A stretch of 64,000 nucleotides of DNA from Diadema setosum (taxonomy: Eukaryota > Echinodermata > Echinoidea > Diadematoida > Diadematidae), in NCBI RefSeq assembly GCF_964275005.1, contig NC_092706.1, positions 9,929,144 through 9,993,143 of the forward strand. Reading direction: 5' to 3'. Both the position numbers and the translations under genes were made by a program. The notes below the pieces were generated by a model. The model did not search any database. It saw nothing but the letters and a program-made list of their open reading frames with translations, and was not told where the DNA came from. Of the stretch, positions 25,701-39,641 are shown one piece after another (positions within the stretch are counted from its first letter, which is position 1; each line of letters begins with the position of its first letter).

Positions 25701-28700
25701 TACACGTGAGATTTATACACGTAGTTGGAACACATTTTTCTTCATTCATGTGAAATATTGTGATGTTTTCAAAAGGGATATATGACCTTTAACCACGAAG
25801 GGAAAGATCTAAGAAATATCTTAAATGATATTTTTTTACCTTCAACTGTCACTCTGTCATCAACAGGAGCTGGGTATCGAGGGCCCCCCACAATCCTCGG
25901 ACAACGATGACGATTCGGGGTTTCCCAGCGAGCTGGATGAGAGCACGGAGGAGCGATGCGGAGGACTCCAGTGGGATATCCATGGAGATGGAGAGCAGCA
26001 AGAAATTCTGGCCAACATTGCCGGTGGAGGCACGTGTGCCTTGGCCTTTGAGAAGGTATGATACACGCCCCTATGTGAATCAAGACCTGCAGTGAAGCCT
26101 GCGGATCACTAGCCACAAATATTGTGTCCATGCACACAGTGATGCACGTTTTATGTGAATCCATCCTCGAAAGCTGTGTGCTAATGTGTATTGGAAAGTT
26201 TCATATCTGCCATGATAGGCCTATTAGATTTATGGGCTGAAGGGGGTCATAGCAAGGTTGTGAGGTCCCTGTATGCCCATACTATATAACGTGTTCCTCA
26301 AATATTACAGCAGTAAAACAATCCTATTTATTGAAACGTTATGTTTTCAAACATGGATAATGAATGATTTTGTCATCTGGTGGTTTACGGAATAGAAACA
26401 AATTATGTATGATGCTGAAACTTAGTCACTCAAATTCAGTCCAAATAAACTGCTTATTTTAAATACCAATATGTCATTTCCAGGTGTTTGCTTTCTCACG
26501 CAGATATGTGTTGTTTGTGAGTCCTGTGAAATCAATGATTCAATCAAATATCACACCAGTTGTAATACTTGTGTTAAATCCAAAGGAGAAAGTACCCCAT
26601 TTAAATTCACATTTCATTTCACAAAGGTAATTGTGTGCATGTGTTTGTGAATACTTGTTTTTGTGTGTCTGTGTTTGTGTGCACAGTGAGTAGTTAGACA
26701 TAGTAAAAGAAAGAGTGATGTCATGAGCAAAAGTAAAGTAAATTTGCCAATTTACTAATTTTGTTAAATACTTGGGGGAACAATAATATTTATATCGATA
26801 AGTAGCAAATGTTACCTCTTTATTTCTCGAGGAAATGTCAACGTAACTGAGGTATGGTATTTCTCAACCTTTCTGACCACAGCACTACGAGTGTATGAGT
26901 GAGCATGTGAGTGCGGCCGGACCACTCCCACCCCTGCTGGTCAGCGGAGACGCTGGGAGCGGGAAGTCCCTGCTCCTGGCACGGTGGGTCCAGCTCCGTC
27001 AGAAGAGCGTGCCCTCGGGTCTGGTCCTCTACCACTTCGTGGGGGCACCAAACTCCTCCAGCGCCAACGCTGTCACCATGATCCGCAGGATGACGGCACA
27101 GGTACGTGCCGAAAACGAACAATTCAGTGCTGCTGCGAGACAGTAAAGACAAACAGAGTTGATGGCGAATTTGACCAATGTTTACACCTGGCTACAACCT
27201 GATATGATGCTAATAGTTGTCAGGGTTTAAAGATGGACAAACCAAGAAAAAAAAAATATAATAGAAAGAACAAAAGTAATTTACCTCTTGAAAAAAGATG
27301 GTTTTAATCTTAGTAGAGCTGTCTGTAAACTGTGGGCTAGACTTTTTGTTTTCACTGTTGTGAACAAGCACACATTATAAGCATGCATATAGCATCATGA
27401 CAACATAGCTTACAAAATCATTTCTTTCACTTTATGTGAACTATACCTGTTCTCTGTTGTCTTATGTGCATTTTGTGTGTATGTGTATGTGTATGTGTAT
27501 GTGCGTGTGTGTGTATGTATGTGCACATGTTTGTTACAAGCATGTGCATGAGACATAGGTCATGGTTTCCATTGAAATACACATTAAAATGTTCTATAGT
27601 ATACAGCTTGTGTCCTCATTGCTTTAGTCCTCTTTTCAGATTGTATATTCCTTGGTTGGTTGATATGACAATATTGGGTGCACAACCTGCAGAACTTCAG
27701 GTCTTTATACCTGCTAGAAAACTGTATCACATTTGCTCCATTATTCTCAATCCTTCGCTCCTCGTTTGCTGTGCAGTTGATGCAGCAGGTGTCCACTCCA
27801 CCCGCCCTGACCTGTGAGCCCTCGCGGCTGGTGGAAGAGTTCCCCAAGTGGCTGGAGAAGGTCTCCACCAGGCTGGCCGGGGGAATCACCATCGTCATCG
27901 ACTCACTTGACAATCTTCAGGTGAGTGCATCACTTCTTGCGATGCAGGATTGTTTCATTCTTAACCGGTTGAGGACGGGCTGATTTTGCCACGACACACA
28001 TTTCGTATAGACACCTGTCCAAGTATACTAGGGACTCATCCTCAATGGGACAAGTTTTTTTTTTTTTCCTCCCTTCCTGTTCTACAGTTACTCATTTTCC
28101 ATCTTGCAGTGTTGTTGTTGTTGTTTTTTGTGGGAGATGAATTGTCACAATATGTATCAATTTGTCTGGTTTTAGACTGAAACTATGTTTTGTTTTCGTG
28201 ACATAAGTGATGTATTTTGTGTGGAGGTTCACCTTACTTTCCTAGACTTTGATATTGGGAATTTTCCATTGCCTCTCTCTGAAAGTGTATAGATCATATC
28301 TGTCATTTTTCTTGTCTCTTTGTGCACTTTTTCAACTCATGTTACCACCAATCTGGTACATTTTACGAAATTTTGCCTTTTCATGCAATCTCAGCAGTTA
28401 TTTGAAATGTGTTGTGCGTAATGCACAATGTGAACCATTTTGGGGCATTCCTCAGGAAGCGTCGTTGCGACAGTGGAATTCAGCTGTACCTTCACATAAT
28501 GGTATTGACTGCTACATGCAAACCAACGTAGCTTCATGTCTTTGTTCACATTCTTTGTCTCATGTGCTTTTATGATGCACAGAACAGAGAAACTCACCTA
28601 GGCTGGTTGCTAGACCCTCTTCCTGTTGATACCAGAGTTATTGCCTCGGCCAATCCTGAGAATTGTTTGCCTGCCTGGAAGTAAGTCTAACTCTTCTCTT

Positions 28701-29599
28701 TTGTATTGGTTTTACTTGTTCTACTCATATAATTAGGTTATGTGAATGTTTCAGAACATATCTGTCTGTGCTCTGATTGTATCTATTGCACTCCGTGACA
28801 GCTATGAGTTTGTTCTAAGTGATCATTGCTGTAATGTTAGATGAAGAGTCAGTTTCACTAGAATCTGCATGCAAAGTTAAATTTTCACAGAATATCCACT
28901 AAATATTTCCAAGATCAATGCGTCATCTGTTTTGTCTTTAATTCCCTAAAGGCCACCAGATTTGTGAGATTTAAATTGCATGTTTGAAGGTTGTCCAAGT
29001 CTTCATGGTTGCACAACCTCCTTTACTTTGTGGTAGAAGATACATTGTAGAAGGATGCAGAATTGAAAAGCAGACAACATCTCCTCCAGTAAGTTGATGG
29101 GAGCGTACGCACCTAATCCACGTTGTGTTTGTTTGCTTGTTTGTTTTACTTCCCCCCTCCACACCCTCAAGGTCATGGCCCACCATCCATCTGGAGCCCC
29201 TCTCACCAGCCCACTCCAAGGACCTCGTTCACGCCCTCTGCCAATCCAGCGGCCTCCCCATGGCTCCGGAGCAAGAGGCGCTGGTGGTCGCCCACTGCCG
29301 CACCCTGCAGACCCGCCTGCCCCTCTATGTCACCCTCTTGGTGGATGAGCTCGCCCACAGCGACCGATCGATGCCAATCAGCGAGAAGCTAGTGGCTGGA
29401 TGCCTTGATCACGTGGACACCGTGTCACTCTACCAGTACGTGTTGGAGTCCCTGGAGACAGACCATGAAGACTCCAGGTGTAGGGGACTTGTCAAGAAGG
29501 TATCAAACTCTCTCATGACGTCAATAGGGATGATGACGATGATGATGATGATTACGATGATGACAATGATGATGTTGATTATGATGATGATGATGATGT

Positions 29600-29630
<31 letters not shown>

Positions 29631-29852
29631 GATGATGATGATGATATTGATGATAATGATAATGATAGTGATGACAACAGAAATATTAATGGTGCACTAC
29701 TAAAGAAATTGATGCTGATGAAAATTATGATGATTGGGATTATGTAAAGGTAACAATGGTCCTGGTAGTAATCATGAGGGCAGTGATGCTGATGATGGTA
29801 AATGTTCTATGTGGTTTAATACTATTGATACAAACCATGATCTTAATGATTG

Positions 29853-29908
<56 letters not shown>

Positions 29909-32900
29909 GTGATGATGACGATGATGATGATAATGATGATTTCATGATGATGGTTGATATGATGAATGTTGATATGAGCATGATGAGGATGGAGGTGGTG
30001 ATTGGAGTAGGGATTACTGGTAAGGCAGTAGATAGTGCATAAATTTGACATTAGTAGTGGAATATTGCCAGTTATGAGACAGAAGGACAGAAGCAGTGAT
30101 AGTATTTATGTATAACTCTGATCAGTATATTCCATGTGCAGACATTCCTAGACATCTAAATACTGATGGGTATGCAAGTTATCTTTTCTTGTTAATGTTG
30201 CTGCAATTATGAATTTTATACATGAAGCAGGATCGGCTGTGCAATTGACCATACAAATGTTATAGTATGTTGACCTTGGGAAAAGTATGTAGACCTTACC
30301 ACATTCCAGCAAGGATCCAAACTTGCTTTCTGGGACACAAGACAAGTGTTCAAACAGTGAGAGTGATGGTCTCCCACCTCGACGACATCTCCTCAGGTAT
30401 GCCTGCTTGTGTATGCGGCAAGGAACGGCATCGCGGAGTCCGAGTTGTTTGACCTCATCCCGGACCTGACCTGGAACCAGTGGGCACCTCTCTGTCATGA
30501 CCTCATTTACCGACATGTCATGACCTTCAAGGCAGGGGTCATCACCTTCGCCCATGAACAGGTTAGGGGAGACTGCATGGTGCTTCGGGCTTATTCAGGT
30601 TCTCATTACTGAACATTTAATCTTACACAATCATGTAAATACCGGACAGACATATGTTGCTTAATGGAATCCTTTGATTAAATTAAATATGACAACTTGT
30701 CTCATGTGTATGTCAATTCTGTGAATCAATTTACCAAGGATTTACTGTTGCTAATGTGTAAGTTAATGTTTGCATGTTTTCATTCATTGTGCATCATCAG
30801 TGTCTTCTTTGGCAGATATGTTTGCTCTGCATGAATATAAACTTGGTAACTGTTATATAAATCAACAATATTCATTTCCTCATTCAGATTTATTTGTGAG
30901 TCACAACAAACACTTTGATAAAATCATGTGGCATGAAAACCATGAGGAACAGAAGTGTGTGTAACTCAGTGGCAGCAATATCATCTGTTCTTTTTTCTCC
31001 CAGCAATATGTGGAAATATAAGGATACACTAATAGCACTCTTATGCTGATGTCTAGATAGCATACTTTTGGATATGTAGTACCCTGTGAAGCAAGTTGTG
31101 CCTAAGTGTAGTTGACATGCGATGCAGCTAGGAATACGAAGATGATAAATGAATTGTGCAAGCATATTTCACCTCCAAATATCACTTGTGTTTGTTTTCC
31201 AAGGCCCGCAAAGCTGTGCAGCTGAGTCACTGTACGGAACAGCACAATGAGCGAGAGCTGCAAGCTGTGGGGAACAAACTCATCCACTACTTCAAGAAGC
31301 TCCTCAAGTGAGTGAACTCTGGAAATTCTTGCAATTCAAGGGTAAAACTTCACCTTCTTTTGAGCTGTACTTTAAAGAAAAGAAGGGAGTCGGATAGATG
31401 GAGAAGCATTATATGAGAGATACTGTGATGGCGTTAAAGGTATAATTTACCATTTGCAGATGAAACAAAAACCCAACATTAGTGCTTTAAAATAGTTCTA
31501 AAATGAGAGTTAGGGATAGAAACAACCACTGTAAAAATTTGAATCCGTATAATCGATGTTAAGTATTGTTAAATACACAAAATGTGAACAATAGTTATAA
31601 TAAGAATGCTTTCAGACTAAACTGTATACAGTTATGGTTTATTGAGAAAAATGCTGATATCTCCTCATATTTTAGGCTTTATTGCAAAAAATTTATGTGG
31701 TAGGATGTTTTGTGATACAACAGACCTACACATATGCATCAAATATGATATCTTGAACATTTTTGAAATCACTGCTCCCAAAGGTAAACTGGACCTTTAA
31801 AATATCGCTACATCTAAGTTGCGAAAATTATTGTGGTCGAAAGCTTTATTTCATGGATACATCTGTCAAACTTTCAGACATCAAAGTTTTCATATTTGAG
31901 TGAAAATGAGCAAAGAAAATGGGATTCCATCTCATTTTTTATTCATATTGTATATTTCTGGTCAGTGTCTCTACATGTTTGAGTTTTTACAGTGTATACA
32001 GCTGTATGTCTAATTTCAATGAAACATTCAGTGTTCTGTTACTTTATTGATTAAAGTCATACTGACTAGTCATTGTGAGTGCCAGCTCACTGGTGGTTGG
32101 AAAGAGCAAGAGATCATTACCAGTACTCAACAAACTCAAGTATCTAAGCTTCCATTAAGTGTTCAGCATGATTTTGTTATTGATTTTGTTTTGGTTTTTG
32201 TGTTTTGTGCATAAGTGCATAAGTGCATATCTATCTGTGTTGTCATCATCTCACACTCCCCAAAACAGACCTGGCTCCGTGACGGTCCGTCTAACTGAGG
32301 AGCTGCCCTACCTTATCCAGGTCTCCGGGAACAGCAGCCGCCTCCAGGAGACCTTGAGTAACCTCTGCGTCTTCCGCATCATGTACTCCAGGGGGCGCTG
32401 TTCGGAGCTGTTGGCCTACTGGCAGGGGATGGGCATCGACCGGCAAGCGATGACCAACATCTACTTTGCCACCATCAAGAAGGTGGAAGAAAGTAAGCTG
32501 GAATGATCTACCAAAGTCATTTGTAGTCCACAAATACTCTATGAGAGTGCCATTTATCAGGGAGAAAGCTAGTTTGTACAAAGTTAGGAAAATAGTAGCT
32601 ATCAATAGGTGGGAATATTCTGAATATTCACACCGATGGTACAAATATCTTACCAATAGGTGAGCAAGAACTCTTTGTGTAAAGCAATATTCTTTGTTGT
32701 CATCATTGTTCTTCTCCTCTCCAATTCATCATCTTGATGCAGTGGACTCCCGTTATAATGAAGTCCTCGGGACTGGCATTTTTCTTTCATTATATCAAAA
32801 TTTTGTTATAACTGAACAAAAAAACAAAAAACAAAAACCAAAGCGTGGATTATGTTGCGGTCTGAATTTTTACTTCGTTGTAACCAGAATTTCGTTATAA

Positions 32901-35900
32901 CCGTGTGCATTAGAATGGGAGTGCACTGTATTATTAATTAAATGACTGAGCTTCAACCAACCTTAAAATTGTAGAGGGCAAGCTTTCGTCCTCTCCTGAG
33001 GACTTTCTCAAGCCTTATGCAGTGTTGTCTTGCTGGCGCCGTTGCCTGTCTTTATTAATCACTGGACCATATATTGGTGAAAGGGTATAGCCCGAGTCTC
33101 TGTTGAGAGCTGGATTGACCCTTCTGATCCAAAATGCTTCCTTTATTTTTCTTTTTAACCAGTTGCTTTCAAAGTCAATGATACGTGTCTCATCCCATTC
33201 AATGTTGTGTCCTGTGTTGTAAGAGTGCTCAGCTATCGCCGAGTGTGATGGATTGTTTAGTCTCAGTGCCCTTTTGTGTTCCTTGAGTCTCTCGTTCAAG
33301 GTTCTGCTGTTTTAGTATCACTGTATTATTGTTGGTGTTAGTATAACTGATATTTTTATCATTACTGGTCCATTTACCGGGAGTATTAGTATCATAATAT
33401 GATGATGATGCTGACAAACATTGTTATTATCATTATTTTTATAATTGTTTGTCGTGATGATCATCGTCGTCGTCGTCATCATCGTCGTCGTCATTGTTAT
33501 TGATACTCAAGTCGACTCATCCTCCCTGTTTCTCTCTCAACAGATATAGGAGGCCACATCACCCTGCCACTGATTGCTGACATGTATGAGATGTTGGGGA
33601 GATTTGTGAAGGATCTGGGACTTCTCAACCAGGTGATGGGACATTCAAAAGAGATGTTCAAAGTTGATCCGGCACCACTTATAATATTGATTGAAATGAA
33701 CCTCTAGCGGTGCATTTCACTGGCTTTAAGTAATGATGCAGTTGAATGATGCAGTGAGATACTTGATGAACTTTCTTCTTTTTATTTCTGAGTACCTAGT
33801 CTGATAATGTCTTTTGATGCCAAGATGTGATATACCATGCTACATCTGGTACCAATATATTAACCCGTTGAGGATGAGCTGCTTTTGCTACAACACGCAC
33901 TTCCCATAGACACTTGCCTGAGTATACTTGAGACTTGTCCTCAACGGGTTAATAGAAACAGTGTTTCTGTTTATCATGATTAAGGCACATGTGTCGGTGT
34001 TCCTTTAATTCATTGTATCATGAAATGAATAGTATCAATGAAGCTAAAGTTCTGTTTGTCCAGTGTACTCTCCAGCTACCTATAGCCAGGGCTCGACACT
34101 AACTTTTTTGTTTGGTGGCCCGATGGGGCCACCAAAATCCTCAATTTCAAATTTTTGGTGGCCCGAGAGAAAAATTTGGTGGCCCCGAAAAAAAAAAAAA
34201 CAATAAAAAAACATTAAAGTCCTGTTTTTTTTTAATGAGTCAAATATCTAAGTTTTCCAGTCATATAGTAAGAATTGGAAGTTGGACAAAGATCTACTCA
34301 TAAAATAACCTCAACAAACTCGCAACACTCACTTTCAGGCACTCATTCAGTCCTTTTCATCCATCCTTTAAACAAATATGACTGCTAATTTCCGGCGCAA
34401 AAAGTTACGAATTAATTGATGTACTATTCCCAAAATTTTGGTGGCCCGAGGCGGGCCACCAAATTTGCCCTTTTTTGGAAATTTGGTGGCCCGACTTTCA
34501 ATTTTGGTGGCCCCGGGCCACCTGGCCACCGTTAGTGTCGAGCCCTGCTATAGCTATCTGTACTCCTAACTGAACTGCTGAAACAAATTTGTAACTTCTA
34601 TCTTGCTTTACTGCCACCGCACAGGCCGTAGGGTCAGTGCAGAGGGCACTGGAGATCCGCGAGTCCATCGACCCGGACCACGTGAGTGTGGCGCAGTGCT
34701 TCCATCTGCTGGGAGCTATCCATGGCCAGGGTGGCAAGTTTGGCTCGGCGGAGGCGTACTACCAGCAGGCCCTCATGATCAGTGAGAATGCCCTGGGCAA
34801 GGGACATCTGGGAGTGGCCAAGGTCCTGGATTCTCTGGTCGTCATCTTCCGCAAGCAAAACAAGTATGTAGCTCCATCCCCCTTTACCCTTTAGCTTTGC
34901 CACTTCAGTGCCTCATTAGAAAACTGATTATTATCTGCTCAGTTTTGCAAACTGGTATGGTGTATTTAGTGAAGTACATTGTAGTTCTCTTCAAATAATA
35001 CAGTGAAACTATTATTTGTGCTACATCCCATCAATAATCTTTGCATACATGAGCCGTGTTGTTCAGGTAATGTTCACCTGAAGCAATACAGGAACTAAGA
35101 AGAATGCAGCTTTGAATTGCCATGCTATAAATATATTCAGTCAACCTCATTTTCTTCTATCTTTTACACCAGGCACTCACTGGCAGATCCCCTCCAAAAG
35201 CGGGCGCATGCCATCAGGAAACAGGCGCAGACGCAGCTGTCCACCCACCAAGCGAGGGCACTGTCCGCCCTGCGCCGTCGCACACTGCAAATGGAGCAGC
35301 TGACGCAGGGGGCCGAGTCTGCTGACCTGGCGCGGACCCTGAATGAGCTGGGCATGCTGTACTACTTGCAGAAGGATTGTGGGTAAGCAGTCCATGCATA
35401 CCAAGAGCTAATGTGTTGCCCTTTTGAAAAAGAATGTATCAAGTTGTAATATATGAAAGTTTAGTAGTAATCTACTGAGGATGATAATGATGATTTTAAC
35501 AATAATGGAAATGACATTCAGAATTGTAATAGTAATGATGATGATTATGGTGATGATGAAGAAGCACAATCATATTCATAATGATAATGATGCACAATCA
35601 TAATCATAAAGATAACAACAATCATGGTCACATAAATGTTGTGAGCAAGATGAGGTACTGCTTTGAACAAAGTGAATTTTGTGGTCCCGATGTGCAATTT
35701 CTGTCTCTTTCATGACAGCATACCAAATTCTCACTGTGTTCAGGTTACTCATTAACCTCATCGAAAGGTATTAAAATGCTTTGAAAGAGTATGTCAAGGT
35801 CCATTGACAGTGTGGATAGATTTTGAAGAGATTCTTAACTCACAGTTAAAAGGGATTAGGCCAAGTAAAAAAAGAAAGTAGTTTCTCGTCCGGGTTTTTT

Positions 35901-38900
35901 GAGCAAGGCGATGAGGGAGGTCCTTACTATTTGATATCTTACTATTTTTTCAAGGATCGTCAAAATGAAAGTAATAATGTGTTTCTCGTCCGGTAATTCT
36001 GAGAAAGGTAACGAGAGAGGGCTTTACAATTTTCTATATTCAATTTATGAAATGAAATATCACTCTGGTAGCTGTGTTATGAGACCAGGTCCCAAGTGTA
36101 CGTCTTGCCTGCACTCTGCATTTTCAAACAAATAGATATATGTGCCATACTTGAAATGAAACTTCATGCATGCAGAAATACATTTGCTTTTTCTTTCCAC
36201 TACAGATGTCAAGGGAACATGACCATCTTAATACTGGTATTTAGTGTTGTAATGGCTTTTCTGATACCAGTGTACTTGCAATTCTGATGTATTGTGCTAT
36301 TAATTGAAACAGGTATAAAACATGTCATTCAACAAATGTACGACTGAAATAAATTCCATGATATTCAAAACACTGCTTTATTTACTGGTGATTGTGACTT
36401 TTTGTGTCCACACAGCTGGTATGTATATCTGCAGTTCTTCACAGTACAATTGTAGCACATTCAACTGGAAACTGGCTTGTACAATTGCAGATGGATGTCA
36501 AAATGATACTGGTATGGCATTCTAGCATTAGGCCAAAAAAAAAAAATGGTTTGTTTGCCCTTCGCGACCGACCGAAAATCACGGAAATTTCGGGTCGCGT
36601 TTTTTTTTTTTTTTTTTTTTTTTTGCTCTTTCAAGTTTATTTTTTTCCACAAATTTCACCTTCTACAAATTTGTGAACGGTTTTAAACCCAAAATTATCC
36701 ATTTTAAGCTAGAGAAAGAATAAAAAAAGTCTAAAAATGTTTTTTTTTTTTTTTCATCTCATCGACCCGTCGTAATTGTGTTCGGGCCGCGCGGGTCCAC
36801 AGGCTACGTTTTACAGCATGCATTGCATGCTACAATGTAGCAACCTTTTTGGCTCACATGCGTGCACGCGCACGAAATCCAATCAATGCATGTACAAATT
36901 GTATATCATGCACTTAGTACAGGTCTGCACACTGGCGACCAGTAGTCGCGCTAGCTTGCGCATTGGCGCTGCTCACGCACTGCCATGCCATGCATGTACA
37001 GTGTAACTGCTTTTCGTTTGCTTGCGATCGGCGGTCATGCCAGACAAGAAGCATTGATAGAATTAGAAGCGCACGCATTTCTGGGTCATTTTACTCACGA
37101 TCCGATCCCGGCTTCGCAGCAGCGTGGCAGTTGACATGTTAGAATTAATCTACTTGTGTCGATTTTTAGAAAAGTAAAAACATATTCGATATTCAGCGAT
37201 AGAGTAAATGGATCTGATTGCGTTCAGTTTCATTTTACACAGTCATTTCACAAATGAATATTTTCATTCGTTCAGAATGATCTCACAATGAAGATAGGCG
37301 CAAAAAGGATCACGAAATCGGCCCTTCTGTGTACTTTTTAGGAACGCATGCACAAAATGTGAAGAGATAATACTAGGGAGAAAAAAAAAATCATGAAATC
37401 ATCGCAGTCCCGCTTACATATTTGAGGTAGAAATCGTCCCAAAAAGGATCATGAATTCGGCCGGCCGCGTCGTACACCTTTCAAAAGCTCATGTACGAAA
37501 TGCGAAGAGATTATAGAGGAGAAAAAAAATAAATAAAGGACACAGTTGGTACGTGCATCATAAAAAATTACAGCCGAATAAAAATTCATGAAATCAACGC
37601 AATCCCGTTGAAATTTGAGGAAACAACAGGCGCAAAAAGGATCTTGAATTCAGTCCTGCATGCCGTGTTGGTTATCAAAACGCATGCACAAATGCGGCGA
37701 GATTATCGGGAGAAAAATAAAAAACACATTAAAACCCTTCTGGTGCGTGCATTACAAAAGATTACATCCGAAGTAATCAATGAAATCGCCACAAACCCGC
37801 TGATATTTGAGGTAGAAATAAGCGCAAAAAGGAACGTGAATTCGGCCGTGTCGTATACCTTTTAAGAACGCATGTACGAAATGGGAAGAGATTAGCGGGA
37901 GAAAAATAAAGGACACATTTTCATCCCCTTTTGGCGCTTGCATCATACAGATTACAGCCGAGTAGTAATTCATGAAAATTTCGCAATCCCGTTGAAATTT
38001 GAGTAAACAATAATAGGCGCAAAAAGAATTTCGAATTCGGCCCAGCATGCAGTGTATAGTTTTGAAAACGCATGCACAAATGCGAAGAGATTATCGGGAG
38101 AAAAATAAAGAACGCATTTTCAACCCTTCTGGTGCATGTATCACAAAAGATTACAGCCGAAATAACGAAATATCGCAATCCCGCTGATATTTGATGTAGA
38201 AATAGGCGCTAAAAGGATCGTAAATTCGGCCGTGACGTATATACGCATGTACGAAATGCGAAGAGATTATAGGGAGAAAAATACAGGACACATTTTCAAC
38301 CCCTTTTAGCCCGTGCATCATAAAGATTACAGCCGAATAATAATTCATAAAATCATCGCAATCCCGTTGAAGTTTGAGGAAACAATAGGCGCAAAAAGAA
38401 TCATGATTTTTGGCCGTGTCGTATATCTTTTAAGAACGCATTTACGGAATGCGAAGAGATTATGGGGAGAAAAATAAAGTACGCATTTTCAACCATTCTA
38501 TCTATAGCTGGTGCGTGCATCACAAAAGATTACATCCGAAGTGATTTACTAGTATGAAATCGTCACAATCCCGCTGACATCTGAGGTAGAAATAGGCGCA
38601 AAAAAGTATCATGAATTCGGCCGTGTGGTACATCTTTTAAGAACGCACTTACGAAATTCGAAGAGTTTATCGGGAAAAAATAAAGGACGCATTTTCAACC
38701 CCTTTTGGCGCGTGCTTCGTAAAATATTACAGCCGAAGTAATTTATGAAATCGTCACAATCCCGCTAATATTTGAGGTGGAAATGGGCGCAAAAAGGATT
38801 GTGAATTCGGCCCTGCATGTCGTGTTCCTTTCAAGAACGCATGCACAAATGCGAAGAGATTATCGGGAGAAAAATAAAGAACCCCTTGTATCGCGTGCAT

Positions 38901-39597
38901 CAGAAAATATCACAACTAAAAAATTCATTAAAGCATCGCAATCCAACTGACCACCAAGAGCAGGTTACGCAGCAAGTTCGTGCGCCGATGTTTAGAAAAA
39001 GTCGCAAACGCATTTGATACAATCTGATTTTGTTCATTATCATTTTACACTAATTCACAAACAAACATTCTAATTTTTTCCTGTCTTTATTTTTAAATTT
39101 CTTGTGCAATAAATAATGCAAGTTTAAAAAAAAAATACTAATCTGTAAAATGTACATGGGGGGGGGGGTACATCCATAAAAAACAAGAAAATAAGTTTGC
39201 AAGTCATTTAATGTTTTTTAAAATGTTGTCGTTGTTGACCGGTAAATTTTCTGTTCGGACCTGTAAAAAATGGTAAAACGGGGCATTTACCGGTCCGACA
39301 GAGACAGGTCGGACCGGCAGAAAAAATGGGTTAGTGTGCAGCCCTTCACAAGATGGCTACTTTTGCAGCATCCGTTACCAGCTGTCATGGCACCAAAACT
39401 GTTTGGAGTTCAGTTGCCAGCATCTCACTGGAAGGTACTTTTTTTTGGAGCTGTTTGCAAAATTTAACAAAAATGAACGTTATAAGTGTTTGTCAGTGAG
39501 TGTTTCTGCCTCGCGTACCGGGCCCTATAGCAAGACGTAAATTTGAATGAATCTCTTGGAGTTTTGAGTGCATTGACATGGAAAAAAGGGTACCCTG

Positions 39598-39641
<44 letters not shown>

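Larger units (their letters stand above)
19366..26055 (+). other. NPHP3: NPHP3 exons 4-9: conserved middle region
   Basis: Residues about 194-489. Exon 4 carries [19 protein letters not shown], matching human WTGGALGSEPSIGSM. Exons 5 and 6 encode an alpha/beta-looking segment ([15 protein letters not shown] and [12 protein letters not shown]) resembling the human segment before the NTPase domain. Exons 7 and 8 (29 and 47 residues) include [11 protein letters not shown] and [18 protein letters not shown]. Exon 9 ends [13 protein letters not shown] and CALAFEK, matching human LWDIHDEQEQ and ELGFEK. Exons 7 and 8 sit alone between two inverted repeat copies. I name no domain for this stretch. 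Confidence 0.92.
30397..33632 (+). other. NPHP3: NPHP3 exons 14-17: helical linker before the TPRs
   Basis: Residues about 753-946. The segment is helical: [20 protein letters not shown] matches human NGVSESELMELYPEMSW, and exon 16 has [12 protein letters not shown] against human ELLSYWQFVGKD. Exon 17 (30 residues, [20 protein letters not shown]) begins the TPR array, matching human [20 protein letters not shown]. In STAND proteins this linker acts as a winged-helix or hinge, but that role here is only inference. Introns 15 and 16 carry a TTAA element, a TA element and a Penelope-like fragment. Confidence 0.9.

Noticed and set aside
29734-30042. Asp/Met-rich open frames
   Set aside because: (GAT)n repeat in NPHP3 intron 13, without splice or coding signals.
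37280-38950. CRISPR-like repeat array
   Set aside because: Units are ~190 bp, diverged and without spacer structure, in a eukaryotic intron.
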